NCBI RefSeq assembly: GCF_041903755.1
Contig: NZ_JBBWVE010000016.1
Span: 62,001 to 126,000 of the forward strand
DNA length: 64,000 bases
Reading direction: 5' to 3'
DNA from: Thiocapsa roseilacustris
GTDB lineage: Bacteria > Pseudomonadota > Gammaproteobacteria > Chromatiales > Chromatiaceae
Within the stretch, counting starts at the first letter, position 1. Each line of letters starts with the position of its first letter. This document shows, piece by piece, positions 25,516 to 34,238 of the stretch. The notes under the pieces were generated by a model, which saw nothing but the letters and a program-made list of their open reading frames with translations, was not told the DNA's origin and did no database searches. The position numbers and the translations under genes were made by a program.

Positions 25516-26736
25516 TCAGAGCCGCTCCAGGCAGCGTCGAATCCGATACGCGGCATCCACGCACTCGTCCAGCGGCGGGACCAGGGCAAGCCGGATGCGG
25601 TTCCTCCCCGGGTCGGCCCCGTCGACGACACGGGAGAGGTAACGGCCCGGCAGGACCGTCAGGTTCTCCTCGGCGAAGAGGCGTGCGGCGAAGTCGGTGT
25701 CCGGGATCGGTGTCTGTGGCCAAAGGTAGAAGCCGGCCTTCGGCGGCGCTAGGCCAAGCGCGTCCCCGAGGATCTCCAGGACCGCGCCGAGCTTCTCGCG
25801 ATAGAGTCGGCGGTTCTCTTGCACATGGGCCTCGTCGCTCCATGCCGCGATGCTGGCATGTTGATGGGGCAGGGGCATGGCGCAGCCGTGATAGGTGCGG
25901 TAGGCGAAGAAGCCGCGGATCAGCTCCGCATCGCCCGCAACGAATCCCGAGCGTAGACCCGGTGCGTTGGAGCGCTTCGAGAGGCTATGGAAGACGATGC
26001 AGCGACTGAATGCGGTGTTGCCGATAGCGGCCGAGACCTGGAGCAACCCGAGCGGCGGGTCGGATTCGTCCAGATAGAGCTCGGAGTAGCATTCATCCGA
26101 GGCGATGACGAAGTCGTGCCGGTGCGCGAGCTCGATGAGACGTGCATAGGTCGCCTGATCGAGCAGGGCGCCGGTCGGATTGCCGGGCGAGCAAATGTAC
26201 AGCAACCGGCAAGACCGCCAGGTCGCATCGTCAACCGCTTCGAAATCCGGGACGAAGCCATTCGCCGCCTCGCAGGCGAGATAGCGCGGCTGTGCGCCGG
26301 CGAGGAATGCCGCACCCTCATAGATCTGGTAAAAGGGGTTGGGCATCAAGACCAGCGCGTCCTGCGATTGATCGATCACGGCTTGCGCGAAGGCGAAGAG
26401 AGCCTCGCGGGTGCCGTTCACCGGCAGGATCTGCGTTGCCGGGTCGATACCGAGTCTGCCCGGCCCCGTCGAGCCGGCCGTCCCGAGCTCGAATCGCTTC
26501 GAGAGCCAGGCCGCGATCGTCTCGCGCAGGGCCGGGGTGCCGCGCGTCGTCGGATAGACGGCGAGCTGATGCAGGTGCGCGATCAGCGCATCCGTGACGA
26601 GCGCCGGGGTCGGATGTTTCGGCTCCCCGATGGAAAGCGCGATGTGGTGGCGATCGGCCGGCGGAACCAGCCCGTGCTTCAGCGCGGCGAGTCGTTCGAA
26701 AGGGTAGGGCTGCAAGCGCCCGAGATCCGAGTTCAT
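25516..26736 (-). CDS. dapC: Succinyldiaminopimelate aminotransferase (DapC-type, class I PLP)
   Basis: The 406-residue aminotransferase fits the proteobacterial DapC family: SIGEPKHPTPALVTDAL near the N terminus, YPTTRGTPALRETIAAW, PFYQIYEGAA, ICSPGNPTGALLD, the PLP Asp in VIASDECYSELY, and the Schiff-base lysine in FHSLSKRSNAPGLRSGFVAGD. PGRYLSR and the final NRIRLALV are also present. The ATG at 26736 has AGGA upstream; the reading that continues to 27033 runs antisense to the VOC gene. Its position beside dapD makes succinyl-amino-ketopimelate the likely substrate. It diverges from the VOC gene. Confidence 0.9.
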   Translation of the reverse strand: MNSDLGRLQPYPFERLAALKHGLVPPADRHHIALSIGEPKHPTPALVTDALIAHLHQLAVYPTTRGTPALRETIAAWLSKRFELGTAGSTGPGRLGIDPATQILPVNGTREALFAFAQAVIDQSQDALVLMPNPFYQIYEGAAFLAGAQPRYLACEAANGFVPDFEAVDDATWRSCRLLYICSPGNPTGALLDQATYARLIELAHRHDFVIASDECYSELYLDESDPPLGLLQVSAAIGNTAFSRCIVFHSLSKRSNAPGLRSGFVAGDAELIRGFFAYRTYHGCAMPLPHQHASIAAWSDEAHVQENRRLYREKLGAVLEILGDALGLAPPKAGFYLWPQTPIPDTDFAARLFAEENLTVLPGRYLSRVVDGADPGRNRIRLALVPPLDECVDAAYRIRRCLERL

Positions 26737-26805
26737 CGGGTCATCCTGAGTTGGCGGTATAGTATAGGCGAACGTCCAAGCCGGCTCCATGCCGAGGGGG
26801 ATCCG

Positions 26806-27180
26806 ATGCCGCTGATTCACTCCATCCATCACGTCAGTCTGATCGTCGCCGATGCCGCGCGGGCGCTCGACTTCTATCACGGGATTCTTGGTCTTGAGCT
26901 TGATCGGGAACGTCCGGATCTGTCCTTCCCCGGGGCCTGGCTTTGGGTGGGCGATCAGCAGATCCACCTGCTCGAGCTGCCGAACCCGGATCCGGTGGCG
27001 GGCCGTCCCGAGCACGGCGGCCGGGACCGACATCTCGCGATGCGGGTGAGCGGCTTGGACGAAATGACCGCGCGGCTCAAGTCCGCCGGCCTCGCTTATA
27101 CCCTCAGTCGCTCGGGGCGACGGGCGCTATTCTGTCGCGATCCGGACGGCAACGCGCTCGAGTTGATCGAGACCGGGTGA
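26806..27180 (+). CDS. VOC (glyoxalase/dioxygenase-fold) family protein
   Basis: A 124-residue single-domain protein starting MPLIHSIHHVSLIVADAARA. The vicinal oxygen chelate pattern is clear: an N-terminal HHVSL metal His, FYHGILGLEL, then DRHLAMRV with a second His and a terminal DPDGNALELIE with the metal Glu. These give a dimeric metalloenzyme or binding protein of the glyoxalase/fosfomycin-resistance type, whose substrate cannot be told from sequence. GAGGGGG precedes the ATG. It diverges from dapC over a 69-bp gap. Confidence 0.9.
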   Translation: MPLIHSIHHVSLIVADAARALDFYHGILGLELDRERPDLSFPGAWLWVGDQQIHLLELPNPDPVAGRPEHGGRDRHLAMRVSGLDEMTARLKSAGLAYTLSRSGRRALFCRDPDGNALELIETG

Positions 27181-27207
27181 GGCGCCGAGCCATCTCCCCG
27201 AGCGACC

Positions 27208-27777
27208 TTAGAATCCCCTGAAATACCAGTGGTTGTCCCAGCCGGGCGGCGCAAAGATCGACGGCTCGTCGGCCGGGGTGTCGGGCGACGTCGCGCCGCT
27301 GCCGGTCTCCGGTAGTGTGGGCATCCCGGTAACCCACGGCCAAGGCGGCGGAAGCTGAGCGGGTCCGAGACTGCGAAAGAGCTCGCGCTCCTGATCCATG
27401 AATTCGAGACGGTCGGCACGTCGACGGCGTACATCCTCCTCCCACGCCTCCTGCTGAGCGGCGGCCCTCGGATTGTTGGCACGCCGGCGCGCCTCGTAGG
27501 CATTGCGCGTCGCCTCCCGCCTGGCCTCCCACGCCTGTCGTTGGGCGCGAACCTCGTCGAGCCAAGGTGTCGGCGTGATCCCCGAAATCGGGTCGCCGAA
27601 GGTCTGGCTGACCGGCTGGATGGGCAGGACGAGGCTCTCGTCGGCTGCGGTGGCGGCGGGGATCGACAGGAGTCCGACGAGCAGCACAGCGGCGCCGAGT
27701 CGCACGCACTTCAAGCGAGCCTTCAAGTGTGTCGGTCTGCCGAGTCCGACGCGATCGCGAGGCTCAGCGCGTCCCAT
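27208..27777 (-). CDS. Secreted hypothetical protein, Arg/Glu-rich
   Basis: I do not recognise this 189-residue protein. From MGRAEPRDRVGLGRPTHLKA it has a hydrophobic segment (RLGAAVLLVGLLSIPAATAA) that looks like a signal peptide preceded by a long basic stretch. The true start may be one of the internal TTG/GTG codons (for example the Leu of LKARLKCVR). The middle is rich in Arg, Glu, Ala and Gln (EVRAQRQAWEARREATRNAY) and helical; the C terminus is Pro/Gly-rich and ends PPGWDNHWYFRGF. As called, it overlaps the end of glnD by 14 bases, so cotranscription with map-glnD is likely. A periplasmic location is inferred. Confidence 0.6.
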   Translation of the reverse strand: MGRAEPRDRVGLGRPTHLKARLKCVRLGAAVLLVGLLSIPAATAADESLVLPIQPVSQTFGDPISGITPTPWLDEVRAQRQAWEARREATRNAYEARRRANNPRAAAQQEAWEEDVRRRRADRLEFMDQERELFRSLGPAQLPPPWPWVTGMPTLPETGSGATSPDTPADEPSIFAPPGWDNHWYFRGF

Positions 27778-30424
27778 GGCCTTCCAGCCGATCGTGGATC
27801 TCGCGTCGCAGGCAGGACAGGGCGGTCTCGCAGGTGATGGGGGTTTCGTCGCCGTTGGTGATGAAGAAGACATCGTCGACCTCGGCACCGACCGTCGCGA
27901 TCTTGGCGTTCTGTAGGCGGATGCCGCAATCCTGGAAGACCGCGCCGACTTCCGCGAGCAGGCCGGGGCGATCCAGGGTGGCGAGCCGCATGATGGTGCG
28001 GCGGTTTGGCTCGTCGGTGGAAAAGGTCACCCGCGTCTCCGTGGGAAAATACCGATGGCGTCTCGGCATGGAGCGTGCAACTTGGATCTCCTCCCCGGCA
28101 TCCTCGGCGAGATCCGCAACCAAGCAGGATCGAATCTCTTCCATCCTCAAGGTGTCGTGGATCGGGCTGCCGTCCTGGTCCAACACCTGGTAGGTGTTGA
28201 CCGCCATTCCGCCGTCTGTGGTCATGATGCGAGCATCCATGATGCTGAGGCCGACCTGATCCAGCAGCGCCGTGATGCGTCCGAAGAGGTTTGCGCGGTC
28301 GGCGGTGTAGATGAAGATCTCGGTCCCCCCGCGCGCCGTGACCGGGCGAATGACCACGAGCGGCAGTTGATCGGGCTCGCACGCAAGGATCTGGCGTGTC
28401 TGCCAGGCGATCTCGTCCGGGGAGTTGTGCAGGAATAGATCCAGGCTGAATCTGTTCCAGAGCCGATTGCAGGCGGCGGGATCCCCGCCGTAGCGCGCGA
28501 CCAGACGCCGAGCCTCGGTCTGCTTCTGCTGAATCAGCTCGTCCTGGGCTTGGGGGTTCTCGAGACCGCGCAGCAGCGCGCGGCGTGTTCCGTGATACAG
28601 CTCGCGCAGCAGGGCGTCTTTCCAACTGTTCCAACGCTCGGGATTGGTCGCTCGGGCATCCGCCACCGTCAACAGATAAAGATAATCCAAGCGAGTCGGG
28701 TCGCCGACGATGGCGGCGAAGGACTGGATCACCTCCGGATCGCTGATGTCTTTGCGTTGCGCCGTCATCGACATCAGCAGATGTTTCTCCACCAGCCAGC
28801 CGACGAGCCGACTGTCGAACTCGGGCAGACCGTGGAGCCGACAGAAGGTGCGGGCGTCGTCGGCGCCGAGCAGCGAATGGTCTCCGCCGCGCCCCTTCGC
28901 GATGTCGTGAAAGAGACCCGCGAGATACAGGAGCTCAAGCTTGGGGATACGCCTGGCGATCGCGCTGCAGAGCGGGAACTCGTCGTCGTGCTTGGTGACG
29001 GTGAAGCGGCGCAGATTGCGCAGAAGCGACAGCGTGTGCTCGTCGACCGTGTAGACGTGCAGCAGATCGTACTGCATACGTCCGACGATGTTGGCGAACG
29101 CCGGGATGTAGGCGGCCAGCACGCCGTAACGGTTCATGCGTCGAATCGCATGGGTGAGCCCGCCGGGGTGACGCAGGATCTCCATGAAGAGACTGCGCGC
29201 GCGTAGATCGGCTCGGAAGTCATCGTCGATGCGGTGGCGGTTCTCGCGGATCAGCCGGATGGTACTGGCACGTACGCCTTCGAGCTGCGTGTGGACCTGC
29301 AGGACATGAAAGATCTCGAGGAGGGCGATCGGATAGCGCTGAAAAACACTCGCCGAGGTTACCTCGAGATAGCCGCTGCGAGACTGGAAGCGCTTGTTGA
29401 CCGGTACCGGGGGGCCGATGTCGTCATGCAGGAGAATCGCCTCGCGAAACAACTGAAGCAGCATCTCGTTGAGCCGATTGAGCTCCTGGACGGTGCGATA
29501 GTATTGCTGCATCAACTGCTCGACGGCGAGGTTGTTCGCCCCGTCTTCGAAGCCGAACTGGGTGGCGAGGGTCCGCTGATACTCGAACAGGAGGCGGTCC
29601 TCGCGCCGCCCGGCGATGCGGTGCAGCGCGAAGCGGATTCGCCACAGCAGTGTTTGCCCGTCGATCAGCGTGCCGTATTCGGATTCGGTCAAGAAACCGT
29701 GACCCACCAGCTCATGCAAGGTCTCTGCGTTGAAGTGGCGCTTGGCGACCCAGCCGATCATCTGGATATCGCGCAAGCCGCCCGGGTTCTCCTTGATGTT
29801 GGGCTCGAGGTTGTAGGCGGTGCCGCCGTATTTCTGCCAACGCGTGCGTTGCTCCCGGGTCTTGGCGGCGAAGAATTGCTCGCTGTCCCACATCCGCTCG
29901 GGGCTGACGACCTCGCGCATCCGATGGCACAGCGCGCTGCTGCCGCGAATCAGGCGCGCCTCCATCATGTTCGTCATGACGGTCACGTCGTCCGCGGCCT
30001 CGCGTGCACACTCCTCGGAGGTTCGCACGCTGTGCCCGACCTCTAGGCCGATGTCCCACAGACAGGTCACGAGCCCTTCCAGGGGCGCTGCAAGATGCGC
30101 GTCGGCATTGGCTTCGACGATGACTAGGATGTCGATGTCGGAGGCGGGCTGGAGCTCCCGTCGACCGTATCCGCCGACGGCGACCAAGGCGGCGTCCTCG
30201 GTTTCGCCGAGGTGGTAGTCCCAGACCTCGCGCAGGACGTCGTCGATGAGAAGACTGCGTCCGAGGACCAGGTTCGCCACCGGTGTGCCCCGATCGAAGT
30301 CCGCGAAGAGTCGTTCGCGCCCGGCCCTGAGACGGTCCTTCCAATCGGCGATCAGTGCCGTTGGATTGTCGGCGGTCGTCGCCTCCGTGGCCACCCACGG
30401 CGAGGGGCGCGGTGCAGCGCTCAT
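27764..30424 (-). CDS. glnD: Bifunctional uridylyltransferase/uridylyl-removing enzyme GlnD
   Basis: GlnD senses glutamine and uridylylates or deuridylylates PII proteins, setting nitrogen status. The 886-residue protein (890 in E. coli) has a nucleotidyltransferase domain with GGYGRRELQPASDIDIL (Asp96 and Asp98), a GlnD linker domain with GGLRDIQMIGW, an HD domain with LAGLFHDIAKGRGGDHS, and two C-terminal ACT domains (LFGRITALLDQVGLSIMDAR; DRPGLLAEVGAVFQDCGIRL). It overlaps map by ATGA (30421-30424). NtrC activity depends on this pathway, so it may influence the sigma-54 promoter upstream of prkA. Confidence 0.97.
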   Translation of the reverse strand: MSAAPRPSPWVATEATTADNPTALIADWKDRLRAGRERLFADFDRGTPVANLVLGRSLLIDDVLREVWDYHLGETEDAALVAVGGYGRRELQPASDIDILVIVEANADAHLAAPLEGLVTCLWDIGLEVGHSVRTSEECAREAADDVTVMTNMMEARLIRGSSALCHRMREVVSPERMWDSEQFFAAKTREQRTRWQKYGGTAYNLEPNIKENPGGLRDIQMIGWVAKRHFNAETLHELVGHGFLTESEYGTLIDGQTLLWRIRFALHRIAGRREDRLLFEYQRTLATQFGFEDGANNLAVEQLMQQYYRTVQELNRLNEMLLQLFREAILLHDDIGPPVPVNKRFQSRSGYLEVTSASVFQRYPIALLEIFHVLQVHTQLEGVRASTIRLIRENRHRIDDDFRADLRARSLFMEILRHPGGLTHAIRRMNRYGVLAAYIPAFANIVGRMQYDLLHVYTVDEHTLSLLRNLRRFTVTKHDDEFPLCSAIARRIPKLELLYLAGLFHDIAKGRGGDHSLLGADDARTFCRLHGLPEFDSRLVGWLVEKHLLMSMTAQRKDISDPEVIQSFAAIVGDPTRLDYLYLLTVADARATNPERWNSWKDALLRELYHGTRRALLRGLENPQAQDELIQQKQTEARRLVARYGGDPAACNRLWNRFSLDLFLHNSPDEIAWQTRQILACEPDQLPLVVIRPVTARGGTEIFIYTADRANLFGRITALLDQVGLSIMDARIMTTDGGMAVNTYQVLDQDGSPIHDTLRMEEIRSCLVADLAEDAGEEIQVARSMPRRHRYFPTETRVTFSTDEPNRRTIMRLATLDRPGLLAEVGAVFQDCGIRLQNAKIATVGAEVDDVFFITNGDETPITCETALSCLRREIHDRLEGHGTR

Positions 30425-31242
30425 GGGCGGGCGACGATGTTGCGCTCCGCCTTGTACTCTTCGGCGGGGGTTTCGTCGGCGCGCTCCTCGGCGCGCAAGG
30501 TCAGGATCTCATGGCCTTGCGTGGTAACTAGGACAGTGTGCTCCCATTGCGCCGACAAACTGCGATCCTTGGTGACGACCGTCCATCCGTCCGGGAGCAG
30601 CTTGATGAAACGCTTGCCGGCGTTGACCATTGGCTCGACGGTGAAGCACATCCCCGCCTTCAGGACTAAGCCCTCGCCGGCCTTGCCGTAGTGCAGAACT
30701 TGCGGCTCTTCGTGAAAGGCCTGACCGATCCCGTGCCCGCAATATTCGCGGACGACCGAGCACCCTTGTGCCTCGACGAATTGCTGAATCGCGTGGCCGA
30801 TGTCTCCCAAGGTCGCGCCGGGGCGCACCTTCGCGATGCCGAGACGCATGGCCTGTTGCGTGACGGTGACGAGACGACGGGCCAGGATGCTCGGCTCGCC
30901 CACGAAGAACATCTTGCTGGTATCGCCGTGATAGCCATCCTTGATGACGGTGATGTCGATGTTGACGATATCGCCTTTCTTCAGGCGCTTGTTCCCCGGA
31001 ATCCCGTGGCAGACCTGATGGTTGACGGAGGTGCAGATCGAACGGGGAAAGCCGCGGTAGTTCAGGGGCGCCGGGATGGCCCGTTGGACGCGCGTTATAT
31101 AGTCGTGACAAATGCGGTCGAGCTCGTCCGTGGTGGCGCCGGGGACGACGTGGGGGGCGATCATGTCGAGAACGTCGGCTGCCAGCCGTCCCGCCACGCG
31201 CATCTTGGCGATGGCCTCAGGGGTCTTGATTGGCACACTCAT
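30421..31242 (-). CDS. map: Methionine aminopeptidase (type I)
   Basis: Map cleaves the initiator methionine from nascent proteins. The protein is 273 residues from MSVPIKTPEAIAKMRVAGRL (E. coli 264). The five metal ligands are in VNIDITVIKDGYHGDTSKMF (two Asp), GHGIGQAFHEEP (His), FTVEPMVNAG (Glu) and QWEHTVLVT (Glu). An upstream ATG at 31281 would add 13 residues without homology. It is translationally coupled to glnD and diverges from the rpsB promoter region, a common gammaproteobacterial layout. Confidence 0.96.
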   Translation of the reverse strand: MSVPIKTPEAIAKMRVAGRLAADVLDMIAPHVVPGATTDELDRICHDYITRVQRAIPAPLNYRGFPRSICTSVNHQVCHGIPGNKRLKKGDIVNIDITVIKDGYHGDTSKMFFVGEPSILARRLVTVTQQAMRLGIAKVRPGATLGDIGHAIQQFVEAQGCSVVREYCGHGIGQAFHEEPQVLHYGKAGEGLVLKAGMCFTVEPMVNAGKRFIKLLPDGWTVVTKDRSLSAQWEHTVLVTTQGHEILTLRAEERADETPAEEYKAERNIVARP

Positions 31243-31298
31243 GGCGTGCGTCGCTGAATCGACATCAGGTCCAGATCTCACAGAAAACCTTGAGGTAA

Positions 31299-31328
31299 TT
31301 GCTCATAATTAACGCACTATGGTATAAA
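31299..31328 (+). promoter_or_regulatory. Promoter of rpsB-tsf
   Basis: TTGCTC (31299-31304), an 18-base spacer and TATAAA (31323-31328) preceded by GG, followed by a GC-rich discriminator. The layout resembles stringently controlled ribosomal-protein promoters. Confidence 0.6.
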
Positions 31329-31334
31329 ACCCGG

Positions 31335-31600
31335 CGCGCTGCGGCAAATCGGTTGCTGTCGGGCTTTCGACGAGCCGAAGAGCTGCCGAGATCCTGCGCG
31401 CAATCGGCCCCAAGCCCGGCCCCGAGTCTGCCCTAAGTCCCGGGCGATCCGGGCTGAGAATCGCCGAATCGAGACCGGCCCCGCTCCGCGGGCGTCGAAA
31501 AATGTCCGCACACGCATCGACACAACCGGCCGGGTGCCTCGCAAATAGGTTGCCGTTTGGGATGCGTGGAGGCCCAACCCAGATCATAGGAAGCAAGACT
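31335..31600 (+). promoter_or_regulatory. rpsB leader, candidate S2 autoregulatory RNA
   Basis: A leader of about 265 bases without a gene separates the promoter from rpsB. Near the ribosome binding site, GGTTG (31548-31552) can pair with CAACC (31575-31579), and TTGGG (31557-31561) with CCCAA (31573-31577), giving alternative stems. In E. coli, S2 represses its own operon through such a leader. Conservation of that site here is inference. An AGGAAG lies 8 bases before the TTG start. Confidence 0.4.
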
Positions 31601-32377
31601 TTGAGCGAAGTGACCATGCGCCAGATGTTGGAAGCGGGCGTCCATTTCGGACACCAAACCCGCTACTGGAACCCCAAGATGGGGGCCTTCATCTTTGGGC
31701 AACGCAATAAAATCCATATCGTGAACCTGGAAAAGACGCTGCCGCTCTATCAAGAGGCCGTCAATTTCATGGGTTCGCTGACGGCCAACGGCGGCCGTAT
31801 CCTCTTCGTCGGCACCAAGCGTGCGGCACGCGAGTCGATTCAGGAAGAGGCCATGCGCTGCGGGATGCCCTTCGTCAATCATCGCTGGCTCGGCGGCATG
31901 CTGACCAACTTCAAGACCATCCGACACTCGGTCAAGCGCCTCAAGGAGCTCGAGACGATGTTCGCGGAAGGGACGATCGAGCGCTTCAACAAGAAGGAAG
32001 CACTGGGTCTCGCGCGCGAACGTGCAAAGCTCGAGCAGAGCATCGGCGGGATCAAAGAAATGGACGGCCTCCCGGACGCCATGTTCGTGATCGATGTGGG
32101 CCACGAGAAGATCGCCGTCACCGAAGCCAATAAGCTCGGCATCCCGGTGGTGGGCGTGGTCGATACAAACAACGATCCGAGCAAGGTCGATTACGTGATT
32201 CCGGGCAACGACGACGCGATCCGCGCCGTGCGCCTCTATATCAGCGGCGCAGCGGATGCGATCCTCGACGGCCGCAACACCGCTGCCGCCATGATCGGTC
32301 GTGGTGATTCCTTTATCGAGGCACCTGTCGAGAGCGTCTCGGCGCCGCGCGCCGTCGCGGAGGCCGTGGCCGAGTAA
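31601..32377 (+). CDS. rpsB: 30S ribosomal protein S2
   Basis: S2 binds late to the 30S subunit near the head-body junction. The protein is 258 residues (E. coli 241) with MRQMLEAGVHFGHQTRYWNPKM, FVNHRWLGGMLTNFKT, LPDAMFVIDVGHEKIAV and the ending IPGNDDAIRAVRLYI; a short C-terminal tail differs. I chose the TTG at 31601 (LSEVTMRQM, like the E. coli start MATVSMRDM) because AGGAAG precedes it; the next ATG (31616) would remove five residues. tsf follows after 137 bases. Confidence 0.97.
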   Translation: MSEVTMRQMLEAGVHFGHQTRYWNPKMGAFIFGQRNKIHIVNLEKTLPLYQEAVNFMGSLTANGGRILFVGTKRAARESIQEEAMRCGMPFVNHRWLGGMLTNFKTIRHSVKRLKELETMFAEGTIERFNKKEALGLARERAKLEQSIGGIKEMDGLPDAMFVIDVGHEKIAVTEANKLGIPVVGVVDTNNDPSKVDYVIPGNDDAIRAVRLYISGAADAILDGRNTAAAMIGRGDSFIEAPVESVSAPRAVAEAVAE

Positions 32378-32514
32378 AGCGGCTCCGGCGACCCGGGCGC
32401 GATCCGAATCCGATCCGGGCGCGTCTACTTTCTCCGTTCGCATCCGAGCAACCGGGTGCGGGCGTACCCAAGTACAACCCGAAGTCGTCCCGCGAGGGAC
32501 CGAGGAAACAAACG

Positions 32515-33402
32515 ATGGCGATTACAGCGGCATTGGTGAAAGAGCTCCGGGAGCGCACCGGCGCCGGCATGATGGAGTGCAAGAAGGCGTTGGTGGAGTC
32601 CGACGGGGACATCGAAGCGGCGATCGAGGCGATGCGCAAGGCCGGTCAGGCGAAGGCCGCGAAGAAATCCGGACGCACGGCCGCCGAAGGCGTGGTCATG
32701 ATCGAGACCGCGCAGGACGGCAAACGCGGCGTCTTGGTCGAGATCAACTGCGAGACCGATTTCGTAGCGAAGGACACCAATTTTGTCGGCTTTGCGCAGT
32801 CAACCGCAGAGACGGCACTCGCCGGCGATATGGCCGACGCGGAGACGCTCTCGGCAACAGCCCTGCGCGACGCCCCGGCGACCACCGTCGACCAGGCTCG
32901 CGAGGCCCTGATCACGAAGATCGGCGAGAATGTTCAGGTGCGTCGATTGGTGCGCTTCGACGATGCCGAAGGCACTCTCTACAGCTATCGTCACGGTGTA
33001 CGCATCGGCGTCGTGGTCGAGATGAGCGGCGGCGACGAGGCGCTCGGGCGCGACATCGCCATGCACATTGCAGCGACCAACCCGCTGTGTCTCGGGGCCG
33101 ACGAGGTTCCGCCCGAGACGCTTGCCAAAGAGCGCGAGATCTTCAAGGCCCAGGCGCTCGACAGCGGCAAGCCCGAGGCGATCGTCGACAAGATCATCGA
33201 CGGGCGCGTGCGAAAGTATCTTGAAGAGGTGACCCTGCTCGGACAGCCATTCGTGAAGGATCCCGACACCTCGGTGGAGAAACTCCTGAAGCAGGCGGGT
33301 GCGAAGGTCCACCGCTTTGCCCGTGTCGAAGTCGGCGAGGGCATCGAGAAGAAGGTCGAGAACTTCGCCGAGGAGGTCATGGCGCAGGTTCGGTCGACCT
33401 AG
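32515..33402 (+). CDS. tsf: Elongation factor Ts
   Basis: EF-Ts exchanges GDP for GTP on EF-Tu. The protein has 295 residues, with the UBA-like N-terminal domain (VKELRERTGAGMMECKKALVE), the core TDFVAKDTNFVGFAQ motif containing the conserved TDFVAK loop that contacts EF-Tu, and VAEM-type sequence near HIAATNPLCLGADEVP. KILEGRVRKYLEEVTLLGQPFVKD appears as KIIDGRVRKYLEEVTLLGQ. It is the second gene of the rpsB-tsf operon; pyrH follows after a hairpin. Confidence 0.97.
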   Translation: MAITAALVKELRERTGAGMMECKKALVESDGDIEAAIEAMRKAGQAKAAKKSGRTAAEGVVMIETAQDGKRGVLVEINCETDFVAKDTNFVGFAQSTAETALAGDMADAETLSATALRDAPATTVDQAREALITKIGENVQVRRLVRFDDAEGTLYSYRHGVRIGVVVEMSGGDEALGRDIAMHIAATNPLCLGADEVPPETLAKEREIFKAQALDSGKPEAIVDKIIDGRVRKYLEEVTLLGQPFVKDPDTSVEKLLKQAGAKVHRFARVEVGEGIEKKVENFAEEVMAQVRST

Positions 33403-33453
33403 CCTGCACGATTCGATCGCCGCGACGGGCCCCATCCGGACCGCTGGGCCCCG

Positions 33454-33480
33454 AAGGCTGCGCGAATCCCGCGCGGCCTT
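33454..33480 (+). terminator. GC-rich hairpin between tsf and pyrH
   Basis: AAGGCTGCGCG and CGCGCGGCCTT form an 11-bp stem (one G-U) around a five-base loop. Only a short T run follows the stem, so partial termination or RNA processing that uncouples rpsB-tsf from pyrH-frr is more likely than a full stop. Confidence 0.55.
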
Positions 33481-33514
33481 TCCCGACTCAAACCCATGAC
33501 GAGGTCATCCTGCC

Positions 33515-34237
33515 ATGACAGCGCCCCTTTATCGACGCATCCTGCTCAAGCTCAGCGGTGAGGCATTGGTCGGCTCCGAGGCTTACGGCATCGATCCGGA
33601 GGTACTTGATCGCTTTGCCGGCGAGATCCGCGATCTCGCCGCCGTCGGTGTCCAGGTGGCGCTGGTCATCGGTGGCGGGAACATCTTCCGCGGAGCGGGT
33701 CTTGCGGCCAAGGGGATGGACCGCGTTACCGGCGACCAGATGGGGATGCTCGCGACCGTCATGAACGGGTTGGCGATGCAGGATGCGCTTGAGCGTCTGG
33801 GTATCGCGGCGCGCGTGATGTCGGCTCTGAAAATCAATCAGGTCTGCGAGGATTACATCCGGCGACGCGCCATGCGGCATCTCGAGAAGGGGCGCGTCGT
33901 CGTCTTTGCCGCCGGGACCGGCAACCCGTTTTTCACGACGGATTCTGCGGCGAGCCTGCGTGCAATCGAGGTCGGTGCGGATCTGCTGATCAAGGCCACC
34001 AAGGTCGACGGCATCTATTCGGCCGACCCGATGATCGATCCGGGGGCGACCTTCTACCCCCGCATCAGTTATGATCGTGCGCTTCGTGAAGGACTGCAGG
34101 TTATGGACACAACGGCGATCGTGCTGTGTCGTGACCATGGCATGCCACTGCGTGTAATGAATATCAACGAGCCCGGCGCGCTCTTACGGCTGATCCGTGG
34201 AGAAGACATCGGCTCGTTGGTCGTGAGCGGGAACTGA
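33515..34237 (+). CDS. pyrH: UMP kinase
   Basis: PyrH phosphorylates UMP to UDP and is a hexameric amino-acid-kinase-family enzyme controlled by GTP and UTP. The protein is 240 residues with YRRILLKLSGEALVG, VIGGGNIFRGAGLAAKGMDR, DQMGMLATVMNGLA, FAAGTGNPFFTTDSAA and LLIKATKVDGIYSADP, all family blocks. Its stop codon is one base before the frr ATG. The order pyrH-frr-uppS-cdsA-dxr is conserved in proteobacteria. Confidence 0.97.
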   Translation: MTAPLYRRILLKLSGEALVGSEAYGIDPEVLDRFAGEIRDLAAVGVQVALVIGGGNIFRGAGLAAKGMDRVTGDQMGMLATVMNGLAMQDALERLGIAARVMSALKINQVCEDYIRRRAMRHLEKGRVVVFAAGTGNPFFTTDSAASLRAIEVGADLLIKATKVDGIYSADPMIDPGATFYPRISYDRALREGLQVMDTTAIVLCRDHGMPLRVMNINEPGALLRLIRGEDIGSLVVSGN

Positions 34238-34238
34238 C

